Shown piece by piece: positions 9,440 through 17,457 of a stretch of 64,000 nt of DNA; the first letter of the stretch is position 1; each line of letters starts with the position of its first letter. This stretch comes from Marinobacter bohaiensis (GTDB lineage Bacteria > Pseudomonadota > Gammaproteobacteria > Pseudomonadales > Oleiphilaceae): contig NZ_QGEH01000006.1 in NCBI RefSeq assembly GCF_003258515.1, positions 1-64,000 of the forward strand. The letters run 5' to 3'. The position numbers and the translations under genes are program-made. The notes under the pieces were generated by a model. That model was given only the letters and a program-made list of their open reading frames with translations, did no database searches and was not told the DNA's origin.

Positions 9440-10407
9440 AAAGCCTCCTGCTCACGGGCGTGGGCGCGCAAGGCCTCGACCAGCGCCGTCATATCCTCGG
9501 GCAGTGGTGCTTCCCAGGTCATCTCTTCGCCGCTTGCCGGGTGCATCAGCGTAAGCCGGCGGGCGTGCAGGGCCTGGCGCTGAAATCCACGCAGCACATC
9601 CTGAAGCTCCGGCGTACACCCTTTCGGCAGCTGCATGCGACCGCCGTAGACCGGGTCACCCACCAGCGGATGACGGATGTGCGCCATGTGGACGCGGATC
9701 TGATGGGTGCGCCCGCTTTCCAGTTTGCAGCGGACGTGCGTGTGAGACGGAAAACGCTCAACCAGCCGGTAATGGGTCACCGCCGGCTTGCCGTCGGGCA
9801 CCACGGCCATTTTCTTGCGCTGGGTCGGATGGCGACCAATCGGCGCATCCACCACGCTCCCGCCGGTGACCGTTCCCACCATGACGGCGTCATACTCGCG
9901 CCCCATGGTGCGCTCCTGCAACTGGTCCACCAGCGAGGTGTGGGCAATGAGGCTGCGCGCCACCACCATCAGACCGCTGGTATCCTTGTCCAGGCGGTGA
10001 ACGATGCCGGCCCGGGGCAGCTTGTCCACCTCGGGCGCGTGATGCAGCACGGCGTTGACGAGCGTCCCCGCCGCATGGCCCGCTGCGGGATGCACCACCA
10101 GGCCCGCCGGCTTGTTGATCACCAGCAAATGCTCGTCTTCGTAGACGATGTCCAGCGAGATGGACTCCGCCTCCCAGGCCACCTGGACTTCGGGTTCGGC
10201 GTCCACGGCAATGACGTCCCCCAGCATGACCTTGTCCCGCGGTTTGCGCGTGCGGCCGTTGACGGTGAGGTTGCCGTCCTTGATCCAGCCCTGGATGCGG
10301 GAGCGGGAATGCTCCGGCATGAGCTCGGCCACAGCCTGGTCAAGCCTGCGGTCGCTGAGTTCGGCCGGCACTTCGAATTCGCCGCTGATTCGGTCTGCTG
10401 CGGTCAT
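9436..10407 (-). CDS. rluD: 23S rRNA pseudouridine(1911/1915/1917) synthase
   Basis: Makes three pseudouridines in helix 69 of 23S rRNA. An N-terminal S4 RNA-binding domain (about residues 15-75) is followed by the catalytic domain with GIVHRLDKDTSGL, whose Asp in RLD is the catalytic residue. The 323-residue length is typical. It is divergent from bamD, as in most gammaproteobacteria, and first gene of an rluD-pgeF pair. Confidence 0.96.
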   Translation of the reverse strand: MTAADRISGEFEVPAELSDRRLDQAVAELMPEHSRSRIQGWIKDGNLTVNGRTRKPRDKVMLGDVIAVDAEPEVQVAWEAESISLDIVYEDEHLLVINKPAGLVVHPAAGHAAGTLVNAVLHHAPEVDKLPRAGIVHRLDKDTSGLMVVARSLIAHTSLVDQLQERTMGREYDAVMVGTVTGGSVVDAPIGRHPTQRKKMAVVPDGKPAVTHYRLVERFPSHTHVRCKLESGRTHQIRVHMAHIRHPLVGDPVYGGRMQLPKGCTPELQDVLRGFQRQALHARRLTLMHPASGEEMTWEAPLPEDMTALVEALRAHAREQEAL

Positions 10408-10445
10408 TCAATCCCCTGAAGTTCTGCTAAAACATGTTTGCACCC

Positions 10446-10474
10446 TGCACAACACCGGGAAGGGTCGTTACAAT
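10446..10474 (+). promoter_or_regulatory. Candidate bamD promoter
   Basis: TGCACA (10446-10451), 17-base spacer, TACAAT (10469-10474), placing transcription start roughly 27 bases before the bamD ATG. A second -10-like ATTATA at about 10490 is too close to the start codon to serve bamD well. Confidence 0.4.
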
Positions 10475-10507
10475 GGCGCTCGGTCACTCATTATACGGGA
10501 TTCAGGC

Positions 10508-11341
10508 ATGAGATCAGGTTTTCGCTTGTTGCTGCTGTCGATCGTGCTGGTCACAGCCGGCTGTGCTTCCAACTCACCCCAGGAAGAGGTCCTGCCGGAA
10601 AAGACCTATTACGAGGAGGCCCGCTCGGCCATGAACTCCGGCAACTTCAATGAAGCCGAGCAGAACCTGGAGTACCTGGAAACCTACTATCCATTCGGCC
10701 GCTACGCCGAACAGGCTCAACTGGACCTGATCTACGCCCGCTTCCAGAACCTGGACCTGGAAGGCGCCCGCGCGGCGGCCGACCGTTTCCTGCGCCTGAA
10801 CCCGCAGAGCGAGCACGCAGACTACGCGCTCTACATGCGCGGTCTGGCCTCCTACAACATGGACATCAGTCTGGCGGGCAAATTCTTCCCCATCGACATC
10901 AGCGAGCGCGACCCGGGAGAACAGCGCCAGGCTTTCCGCGATTTTTCCGAGTTGCTCAACCGCTACCCTCAAAGCGACTACGCGCCCGATGCCCGCCAGC
11001 GCATGATTGCCATCCGCAACCGCCTGGCCAAACTGGAACTGAACGCCGGGCAGTACTACATCAAGCGTCAGGCGTACATCGCGGCCAATAACCGGGCACG
11101 CTACATTGTCGAGAACTTCCCGAACACCCCGGTGGTGGAAGACGCCCTGAAGATGCTGATCGACACCTATCGCTACCTGGACCTGAACAAGGCGGCCGAA
11201 GACGCCACCGCGCTGCTGGCCATCAACTACCCCAACAGCGATGCCTTTGACGAAAACATGACCTATCAGCCGAGCACCATCAAGCACGAAGAGCGCTCAC
11301 TGACCAGCGTCATTACCTTCGGCCTGGTGGGCGACGAGTAA
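10508..11341 (+). CDS. bamD: Outer membrane assembly lipoprotein BamD
   Basis: Essential lipoprotein of the Bam complex, which inserts beta-barrel proteins in the outer membrane. The 277-residue precursor has a lipoprotein signal with lipobox LVTAGC. TPR-like repeats follow from about residue 35 (YYEEARSAMNSGNFNEAEQ opens the first), and YPFGRYAEQ is typical of BamD/ComL. I chose the ATG at 10508 because it gives the signal peptide directly; the open frame extends upstream across rluD, where it is not coding. The order bamD-pilS-pilR resembles Pseudomonas. Confidence 0.95.
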   Translation: MRSGFRLLLLSIVLVTAGCASNSPQEEVLPEKTYYEEARSAMNSGNFNEAEQNLEYLETYYPFGRYAEQAQLDLIYARFQNLDLEGARAAADRFLRLNPQSEHADYALYMRGLASYNMDISLAGKFFPIDISERDPGEQRQAFRDFSELLNRYPQSDYAPDARQRMIAIRNRLAKLELNAGQYYIKRQAYIAANNRARYIVENFPNTPVVEDALKMLIDTYRYLDLNKAAEDATALLAINYPNSDAFDENMTYQPSTIKHEERSLTSVITFGLVGDE

Positions 11342-11358
11342 AAGCCGTCAGTGTTCCG

Positions 11359-11380
11359 GGGGCCGGTCAGGACCGGCCCC
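11359..11380. terminator. Hairpin between bamD and nadE
   Basis: A perfect 10-base inverted repeat (GGGGCCGGTC with its complement) with almost no loop lies between convergent bamD and nadE. There is no U-run, so it may be a Rho-assisted or weak bidirectional terminator. Confidence 0.5.
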
Positions 11381-11389
11381 TGCCCCACC

Positions 11390-13045
11390 TTACTTGCCCA
11401 GTTTCCAGCCGTTGGTGATCGGATAGCGCCGATCCTTACCGAATCCCCGCTCTGAAATCCGCACGCCGATCGGCGCCTGCCGGCGTTTGTACTCGTTGAT
11501 GTCCACCAGTCGTACGACCCGTTCTACGTCGGCGCGCTCGAAACCGTCCGCAATGATCGCTTCCGCGCTCAGGTCCCGCTCGATGTAGCGGTGCAGGATG
11601 TCATCCAGCACGTCGTAGCCCGGCAGGCTGTCCTCATCCTTCTGGTCCGGCGCCAGCTCCGCGGACGGCGGACGGGTGATCACCCGCTCAGGGATCACCG
11701 GCGACTGGGTATTTCGGTAGGTCGCCAATCGATAGACCAGGGTCTTGGGCACGTCCTTGAGCGCATCGAAACCACCGGCCATATCCCCGTACAGCGTCGA
11801 GTAGCCCACCGCCATCTCGCTCTTGTTACCGGTGGTCAGCACCAGTGAACGGAACTTGTTGGACAGGGACATCAGCAGCACACCGCGCAGACGGGCCTGC
11901 AGATTCTCCTCGGTGGTGTCCGGCTGCGTCCCTTCGAACGGTGCCGACAGCGCCTGCATGTAGGCATCGTACATGGGCTCGATGGAGAACACGTCGTACT
12001 GGACGCCAAGGGCTTTGGCCTGTCCGGCGGCGTCCTCCAGACTCATATCGGAGGTGTAGCGGAACGGCATCATCACCGCCCTCACCCGGTCCTTGCCGAG
12101 GGCATCGGCCGCCACCGCCAGGGTCACCGCCGAATCGATGCCGCCGGAAAGCCCCAGCACCACCGACTTGAAGCCGTTCTTGTTGACGTAATCCCGAACG
12201 CCCAGCACCAGCGCCTTGTAGACGTTCTCTTCCAGGCTCGGCTCCGGGATCGGCGAGCGAGTCGTCGGCTGGCAATGGTGATCCACCAGGAAATCGACCG
12301 GGTACAGCCCTTCGGCGAACTGCGGCACCTCCACCGCCAGTTCACCGGAGTGGTCATAGACCAGCGAGCCACCGTCGAAGACCAGCTCGTCCTGGCCACC
12401 CACCAGATTCACGTAAACGATACTGACGTTGTTGTCCCGGGAGCGGCGCTCCAGCAGCGCCTTGCGGCGGGCCTGCTTGCCCATGTCGTAGGGCGAGGCA
12501 TTGAGGTTGAGGATCAGCCGGGCGCCCGCCGCGGCCGCCTGCTCAACGGGGCCGTCGGTCCAGATGTCCTCACACACGGTCAGGCCCACCGGCACCCCTT
12601 TGATCATCGTCACACAGGGTTCGGTGCCTGCCGCGAAATAACGCACCTCGTCAAAGACCTGATAGTTGGGCAGTTGCTGCTTGAGATAGGACGCCTGAAC
12701 AGCCCCTTCCTCAATGACCACGGCCGCGTTGAACAGAAGTCCGCCGCGCCGGATTGGCGTGCCCACCACCAGCGCCGCCGGCAGGCGGGCCTGGGCCAGA
12801 CGGTCGAGCGCCTCCGCCACCCGGCCATCCAGACTCGGGCGCAACAGCAGATCTTCCGGCGGGTAGCCGGTCAGCGACAGCTCCGGGAACACCACGATGT
12901 CCGCCTGCTGCTCGTCCACCGCCTGCCGCGCGGCCGCCAGCATGCGGTCGGCGTTACCGGGAATATCACCCACCAGGAAATCCACCTGGGCCATGGTGAC
13001 TCGCAAACGTTGGCCGGGCGGCTTATCAGTCTGACCGGAATTCAT
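11390..13045 (-). CDS. nadE: Glutamine-dependent NAD+ synthetase
   Basis: Last step of NAD synthesis, amidating nicotinic acid adenine dinucleotide. The 551 residues carry an N-terminal nitrilase-type glutaminase domain with FPELSLTGYP (catalytic Glu) and TVCEDIW (catalytic Cys), and a C-terminal synthetase domain with the ATP loop LSGGIDSA and TGNKSEMAVGY. So it can use glutamine rather than only ammonia. The AGGAGAG ribosome-binding site supports the start. It is divergent from pilS. Confidence 0.96.
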   Translation of the reverse strand: MNSGQTDKPPGQRLRVTMAQVDFLVGDIPGNADRMLAAARQAVDEQQADIVVFPELSLTGYPPEDLLLRPSLDGRVAEALDRLAQARLPAALVVGTPIRRGGLLFNAAVVIEEGAVQASYLKQQLPNYQVFDEVRYFAAGTEPCVTMIKGVPVGLTVCEDIWTDGPVEQAAAAGARLILNLNASPYDMGKQARRKALLERRSRDNNVSIVYVNLVGGQDELVFDGGSLVYDHSGELAVEVPQFAEGLYPVDFLVDHHCQPTTRSPIPEPSLEENVYKALVLGVRDYVNKNGFKSVVLGLSGGIDSAVTLAVAADALGKDRVRAVMMPFRYTSDMSLEDAAGQAKALGVQYDVFSIEPMYDAYMQALSAPFEGTQPDTTEENLQARLRGVLLMSLSNKFRSLVLTTGNKSEMAVGYSTLYGDMAGGFDALKDVPKTLVYRLATYRNTQSPVIPERVITRPPSAELAPDQKDEDSLPGYDVLDDILHRYIERDLSAEAIIADGFERADVERVVRLVDINEYKRRQAPIGVRISERGFGKDRRYPITNGWKLGK

Positions 13046-13080
13046 GCCTCTCTCCTGTCCACAAGCGGGTTTAAACCGCT

Positions 13081-13086
13081 ATTATA
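13081..13086 (-). promoter_or_regulatory. -10 box of a probable nadE promoter
   Basis: A perfect TATAAT on the minus strand lies 35 bases before the nadE start. No good -35 box is seen at 16-18 bases upstream. The gap also holds a short A/T-centred inverted repeat (AGCGG...CCGCT). Confidence 0.4.
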
Positions 13087-13136
13087 CCTGCGAATCCTGA
13101 ATCGCTTCGACCACCGACCGGCTTATCCAGCAACCC

Positions 13137-14774
13137 ATGATGATGACGGACAGTCCGCCCACGGCACAGACCGACTCTTTCCCTTTCCAGCAAAGCCAGC
13201 GCCCGCGCCTGTTCCGCATCTATAACCATTACCGGCTGGTGATCAGCCTGATCCTGACCGGGCTGCTGTTCATCGACCCCGGCACCCTGGACACCAAATT
13301 CCGCCTGCCCGAGATCTACCAGATCTGCGTGCTAATCTACCTCACGCTGAACGTTTTCACCGCGCTCATGCTGTTCACCGGTTTCCGGCCACGGCAACGG
13401 CACATCACGCTGTCGATACTGATCGACATCGTGGCGCTGCACAGCCTGCTTTTCTTCAGCGTTGGCATGACCAGCGGCCTGGCCAACCTGATCATTGTCA
13501 CCGTAGCGGCCGGTAACATCCTGACGCCGAGCCGCGTGGGTCTGTTCTATGCGGCCCTGGCCGCCATCGGGTCGTTGGGCGTCGCCGGCTGGGCCGCCCT
13601 CACCCTCGACACCAACGCCGACGAAGTGGTCCGCGCAGGCTCCCTGGGCATCCTCTATTTCGCCGCCGCATTCCTGCTCCAGAGCATCACCCGGCGAATG
13701 ATCCGCAGCGAACAGCTCGCCAGCTCACGGGCTCGCAGCCTGCACGAGCTGGAGCAGATCAACCAGCAGATCATCCAGCGCATGCGCACCGGCATCATGG
13801 TGACCGACCGGTTCGGCCAGCTGCGTCTGGCCAACGCGGCGGCCCACGAACTGCTGTTTGGCGACAGCGGCCAGACCCAACCCGTCCAGCACCTGCCGGA
13901 ACCGCTCAAGGAACGCCTGGACCAGTGGCTCGAGTTCCCCGGAACGCGGACCGAGCCGTTCCAGGCCGCCCCTGTCGCGCCCATGTTGCAGGCCAACTTT
14001 ACCCGGCTGCACCAGGAACGCGGCGACCTGATCCTGATCTTCATTGAGGACATGAGCAAGGTGACGCTCCAGGCCCAGCAAATGAAACTTGCCTCCCTGG
14101 GCCGACTGACAGCGGGCATTGCCCACGAGATCCGCAATCCACTGGGCGCCATCAGCCACGCCGCCCAACTGCTGAACGAATCCCCCAACTGCGACGCCGC
14201 AGACCGCAAGATGGTGGACATCATCCAGCGTCACTCGCGCCGCGTGAACGGCATCATTGAGAACGTGCTGGATCTGTCCCGTCGGCGCCCGGCCAACACC
14301 GAACTGGTCGATATCAACGAGTGGCTGGCCGAACTGGTGGACGACTACCGACAGGGCGTCGGTGGAGACCGTGAACGGAGCCCTGACATTACCCTCGTTT
14401 TGCCGGACAATGCCCCTCCGGCCCGCTTCGACCGGAGTCAGATGGCGCAGGTGCTGGTCAACCTCTGCGACAATGGCCTGCGCTACAGCGAGATACACAG
14501 CGGAAAGGCCTGTCTGGGCATTACGGTCGGCGTCACCAGCGACGGCGAGCGCAGCTACATCGATATCCAGGACGCGGGCCCCGGGATCGACGATGAAAAG
14601 AAAGAGCATATTTTCGAGCCCTTTTTCACCACCGACCAGAGCGGCACCGGTCTGGGGCTCTACCTGGCGCGGGAACTCTGCGAAGCCAACCAGGCCCACC
14701 TGGCGCTACTCGACAATGAACAGCCGGGCTGCTGCTTCCGCATTACCTTCGCGCATCATCGCCGCCTGATCTGA
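13137..14774 (+). CDS. pilS: Type IV pilus sensor histidine kinase PilS
   Basis: Membrane kinase that controls pilin transcription through PilR. The 545-residue protein has about six membrane segments between residues 36 and 185, then a PAS-like region (about 205-300). The phosphoacceptor box AHEIRNPLG contains H330, and a C-terminal HATPase domain ends the protein with GPGIDDEKK (G1) and GTGLGLYLAR (G2) motifs. Start is the first of three consecutive ATG codons and the ribosome-binding site is weak. pilR follows 55 bases downstream. Confidence 0.95.
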   Translation: MMMTDSPPTAQTDSFPFQQSQRPRLFRIYNHYRLVISLILTGLLFIDPGTLDTKFRLPEIYQICVLIYLTLNVFTALMLFTGFRPRQRHITLSILIDIVALHSLLFFSVGMTSGLANLIIVTVAAGNILTPSRVGLFYAALAAIGSLGVAGWAALTLDTNADEVVRAGSLGILYFAAAFLLQSITRRMIRSEQLASSRARSLHELEQINQQIIQRMRTGIMVTDRFGQLRLANAAAHELLFGDSGQTQPVQHLPEPLKERLDQWLEFPGTRTEPFQAAPVAPMLQANFTRLHQERGDLILIFIEDMSKVTLQAQQMKLASLGRLTAGIAHEIRNPLGAISHAAQLLNESPNCDAADRKMVDIIQRHSRRVNGIIENVLDLSRRRPANTELVDINEWLAELVDDYRQGVGGDRERSPDITLVLPDNAPPARFDRSQMAQVLVNLCDNGLRYSEIHSGKACLGITVGVTSDGERSYIDIQDAGPGIDDEKKEHIFEPFFTTDQSGTGLGLYLARELCEANQAHLALLDNEQPGCCFRITFAHHRRLI

Positions 14775-14829
14775 TGCAGGATAACCGACTGATCTCGATC
14801 GACGTCAACGACCCTAACGAGAGCCAAGA

Positions 14830-16209
14830 ATGACCACTCCAACAGCGCTGATCATCGACGACGAACCGGATATTCGCGAGCTGCTTGAAATCACCCTCAT
14901 GCGCATGGGCATTGAGGTGCGCACCGCCGCGGACCTGACCTCCGCCAAACGGCAGCTGGAGAGCGAGCCGCCGCAGCTGTGCCTGACCGACATGAACCTG
15001 CCGGACGGCAACGGCATCGACCTGGTCCACTGGATCCAGCAGACCTGTCCGCAAACGCCGGTCGCGGTGATCACCGCCTACGGCAGCATGGATACCGCCA
15101 TTGAATCGCTCAAGGCCGGCGCCTTCGATTTCGTGTCCAAGCCGGTGGAACTGCCGCGCCTGCGGGAACTGGTCAACAGCGCGCTCAAACTCTCCGGCCC
15201 GGCTGCGGACGAAACGGCCGAGGACGAACCGGGCCTGCTGCTCGGCCAGTCGGAGTCCATCCGTCGCCTGCGTAACCAGTCGCGCAAACTGGCACGCAGC
15301 CAGGCGCCCGTGTTCATCAGCGGTGAATCCGGCAGCGGTAAGGAACTGGTCGCGCGGACGATCCACCTGCAGGGGCCACGCCAGGACGGCCCGTTCATCG
15401 CCGTCAACTGCGGCGCCATTCCGTCGGAGCTGATGGAAAGCGAGTTCTTCGGCCATAAAAAAGGCAGCTTCACGGGGGCGACCGACAACAAACCGGGCCT
15501 CTTCCAGTCCGCCGACGGCGGCACCCTGTTCCTCGACGAAGTCGCCGACCTGCCGCTGAACATGCAGGTCAAGCTGCTGCGGGCCATCCAGGAAAAAGCC
15601 GTGCGGCCGGTGGGCGACTCCCGGGAAGTGCCGGTGGACGTGCGCATTCTCAGCGCCACCCACCGCGACCTGCCGGCACTGGTCCAGGACGGCAGTTTCC
15701 GCCAGGACCTGTTCTACCGCATCAACGTTATCGAACTGAAAGTCCCACCTCTGCGCGAGCGCCGGGAAGACATCGAACTGCTGGCCAAACACATTCTCGA
15801 TCGACTGGCCCGGGACTACGAATGCGACGCCGCAACGCTCACCAGCGCCGCTCTGGACAAACTGCGCCAGTACGCCTTCCCCGGCAACGTGCGGGAACTG
15901 GAGAACGTCCTGGAACGGGCCTTCACCCTGTGCGACCGCGACCGCATCGACGCCGCCGACCTGCAGATGGGCGGCGCCCCGGTGCCCACGCCCCAGGTGG
16001 AAGTGATCGCCGACGAGGAACGGGACATCACCGTCGAATTACCACAAGACGGCGAGCTGGACCTGGAAAGCTACCTGGAGTCGATTGAACGCAAGGCCAT
16101 CGAGAAAGCGCTGGAAGCCACCCGCTGGAACAAGACGGCGGCGGCTAAAAAGCTGGGGATCAGCTTTCGGGCGTTGCGGTATAAGTTGAAGAAGTTGGGG
16201 ATGGAGTGA
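14830..16209 (+). CDS. pilR: Sigma54-dependent response regulator PilR
   Basis: Activates pilin gene transcription with RNA polymerase-sigma54 after phosphorylation by PilS. It has a receiver domain (about 1-120) with D54 as phosphoacceptor, a central AAA domain with Walker A GESGSGKE and a sigma54-contact loop reading GSFTGA instead of the common GAFTGA, and a C-terminal Fis-type helix-turn-helix ending KKLGISFRALRYKLKKLG. The 459-residue length is normal. No pilA gene is visible in this window, so its main target lies elsewhere. Confidence 0.95.
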   Translation: MTTPTALIIDDEPDIRELLEITLMRMGIEVRTAADLTSAKRQLESEPPQLCLTDMNLPDGNGIDLVHWIQQTCPQTPVAVITAYGSMDTAIESLKAGAFDFVSKPVELPRLRELVNSALKLSGPAADETAEDEPGLLLGQSESIRRLRNQSRKLARSQAPVFISGESGSGKELVARTIHLQGPRQDGPFIAVNCGAIPSELMESEFFGHKKGSFTGATDNKPGLFQSADGGTLFLDEVADLPLNMQVKLLRAIQEKAVRPVGDSREVPVDVRILSATHRDLPALVQDGSFRQDLFYRINVIELKVPPLRERREDIELLAKHILDRLARDYECDAATLTSAALDKLRQYAFPGNVRELENVLERAFTLCDRDRIDAADLQMGGAPVPTPQVEVIADEERDITVELPQDGELDLESYLESIERKAIEKALEATRWNKTAAAKKLGISFRALRYKLKKLGME

Positions 16210-16242
16210 GACCTAACCTGTCGCCAAATGCGTCAAAAAGGC

Positions 16243-16270
16243 TTGAACCCGTACTGCTCTTTCCGATAAC
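16243..16270 (+). promoter_or_regulatory. Candidate promoter of the FimT-like gene
   Basis: TTGAAC (16243-16248), 16-base spacer, GATAAC (16265-16270). A G/C hairpin (16282-16307) lies in the predicted untranslated leader. No sigma54 (GG-N10-GC) site stood out. Confidence 0.3.
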
Positions 16271-16348
16271 GTCGATAGGAAGCGAGGCGCAGGAAGCGCC
16301 CACTCGCTGAACATTTCTCGAAATCTATGGAAATAAGGACTCAAAGGA

Positions 16349-16906
16349 ATGAAGACTTATTTCGCTCAAGGCTTTAGCCTGGTCGAATTATTACTGACGC
16401 TCGTCCTTGCCGCGATACTCCTCTCATTCGCTATCCCCTCCATGAGCGATTTAATCGATGGAGCGCAACGCCGTAGCTCGATTCACGACTTGCTGTCATT
16501 CATGTCTTTCGCACGCCACTATGCTATCGACTCCAGCCGGATTGTTACGGTTTGCCCCCTGGACGAAACCAATCATTGTGGAAACGACTGGAATGGCCCG
16601 CTTTCGTTGTTTGTGGATCCATACAACGAGCGCGGGCTGAGCGCGGCAACCCACATCCTTCGCACCTTGCCTTCACCGGAAACAGGCACTCTAAAGGCAA
16701 GATCTCTACACAGCAGCTACTTCCAGTATCAGCCTAGCGGACTCATCTACAGCGATCTGGGCAACATCACCTGGTGCCCCGAAAACCGGGACAGAACGCA
16801 AGCCGCCCAGCTAATCATCAGCCGCGGCGGCCGTATCCGCATTGCCCCAGACAGTGACGGCGACGGGATACCGGAGGGTTCCGACGGCGCTCCCGTCGAT
16901 TGCTGA
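16349..16906 (+). CDS. fimT: FimT/GspH-like type IV pseudopilin with a calcium-loop-like C-terminus
   Basis: The 185-residue protein has a class III prepilin leader: QGFSLVELLLTL, with cleavage after Gly and Glu at position +5. A GspH-like domain follows. It occupies the position of fimT next to pilR in Pseudomonas, but the assignment rests on order and fold only. Four cysteines could form two disulphides. The last 18 residues contain DSDGDGIPEGSD (D168-D179), matching the DxDxDG-x5-D pattern of EF-hand or thrombospondin-3 calcium loops. Base composition is lower in G+C than neighbouring housekeeping genes. AAGGA lies nine bases before the ATG. Confidence 0.75.
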   Translation: MKTYFAQGFSLVELLLTLVLAAILLSFAIPSMSDLIDGAQRRSSIHDLLSFMSFARHYAIDSSRIVTVCPLDETNHCGNDWNGPLSLFVDPYNERGLSAATHILRTLPSPETGTLKARSLHSSYFQYQPSGLIYSDLGNITWCPENRDRTQAAQLIISRGGRIRIAPDSDGDGIPEGSDGAPVDC

Positions 16907-16925
16907 GCGATTCGCTGCTCAAGGC

Positions 16926-17339
16926 TTACCAGCAGTCACCGCCGCCCGCGCTTCCCCGGGCACCTGTATGGTTAAGTGTGAGCGTTCCACAGTCGTCGTT
17001 GGCCTGGTCGCCCGTAGGCACGGCCTGCAGCGTATACGTGGTCTGGGTCATATCGCCGGCCACCAGGCTGAGGTTATAGAAGCTGGTACCGCTCTGGGGA
17101 GACGCGGTGAACGGCAGAGCTGGCGTATTCCCGCCTTCCAGGTAGCTATAGTCAGCGGAATACTGCCGTTCCATCCACTGGGCCAAATCCATCAGGTCAG
17201 CCTGGGCTGCTGTTCTTCGAGTGTCCCGCACGTTGTTCATGTATGAGGGGTAGGCAATGGCCGCAATGATGCCGATGATCGCCACGACGATCATCAGTTC
17301 AATCAAGGTAAACCCACGGCTTGGTGATCGGTGATTCAT
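16926..17339 (-). CDS. pilE: Type IV pilus minor pilin PilE
   Basis: Minor pilin of the tip/initiation complex. The 137-residue precursor has a short positively charged leader and the cleavage site RGFTLIELM, then the hydrophobic N-terminal helix. Two C-terminal cysteines bracket a loop, as in pilins. I chose the ATG at 17339 because AAGGAAG lies seven bases upstream; the longer frame runs into the upstream hairpin. It is the last gene of the fimU-pilE operon, 118 bases after pilY1. Confidence 0.9.
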   Translation of the reverse strand: MNHRSPSRGFTLIELMIVVAIIGIIAAIAYPSYMNNVRDTRRTAAQADLMDLAQWMERQYSADYSYLEGGNTPALPFTASPQSGTSFYNLSLVAGDMTQTTYTLQAVPTGDQANDDCGTLTLNHTGARGSAGGGDCW

Positions 17340-17415
17340 TACTACTTCCTTACTCGTTGATGGGCTGCCATCAAGCTGCCGGCCCTTTATGCAATGCGTC
17401 GGTCTTTCTGGAAGA

Positions 17416-17441
17416 GCCGGTCCGTATGGGATCGGACCGGC
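17416..17441 (-). terminator. Hairpin between pilY1 and pilE
   Basis: A 9-base-pair perfect stem (GCCGGTCCG with CGGACCGGC) and 8-base loop start 17 bases after the pilY1 stop. Only a short U/C-rich stretch follows. It may reduce read-through into pilE or protect the upstream mRNA. Confidence 0.45.
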
Positions 17442-17457
17442 CCAAAGGAACCGGATA

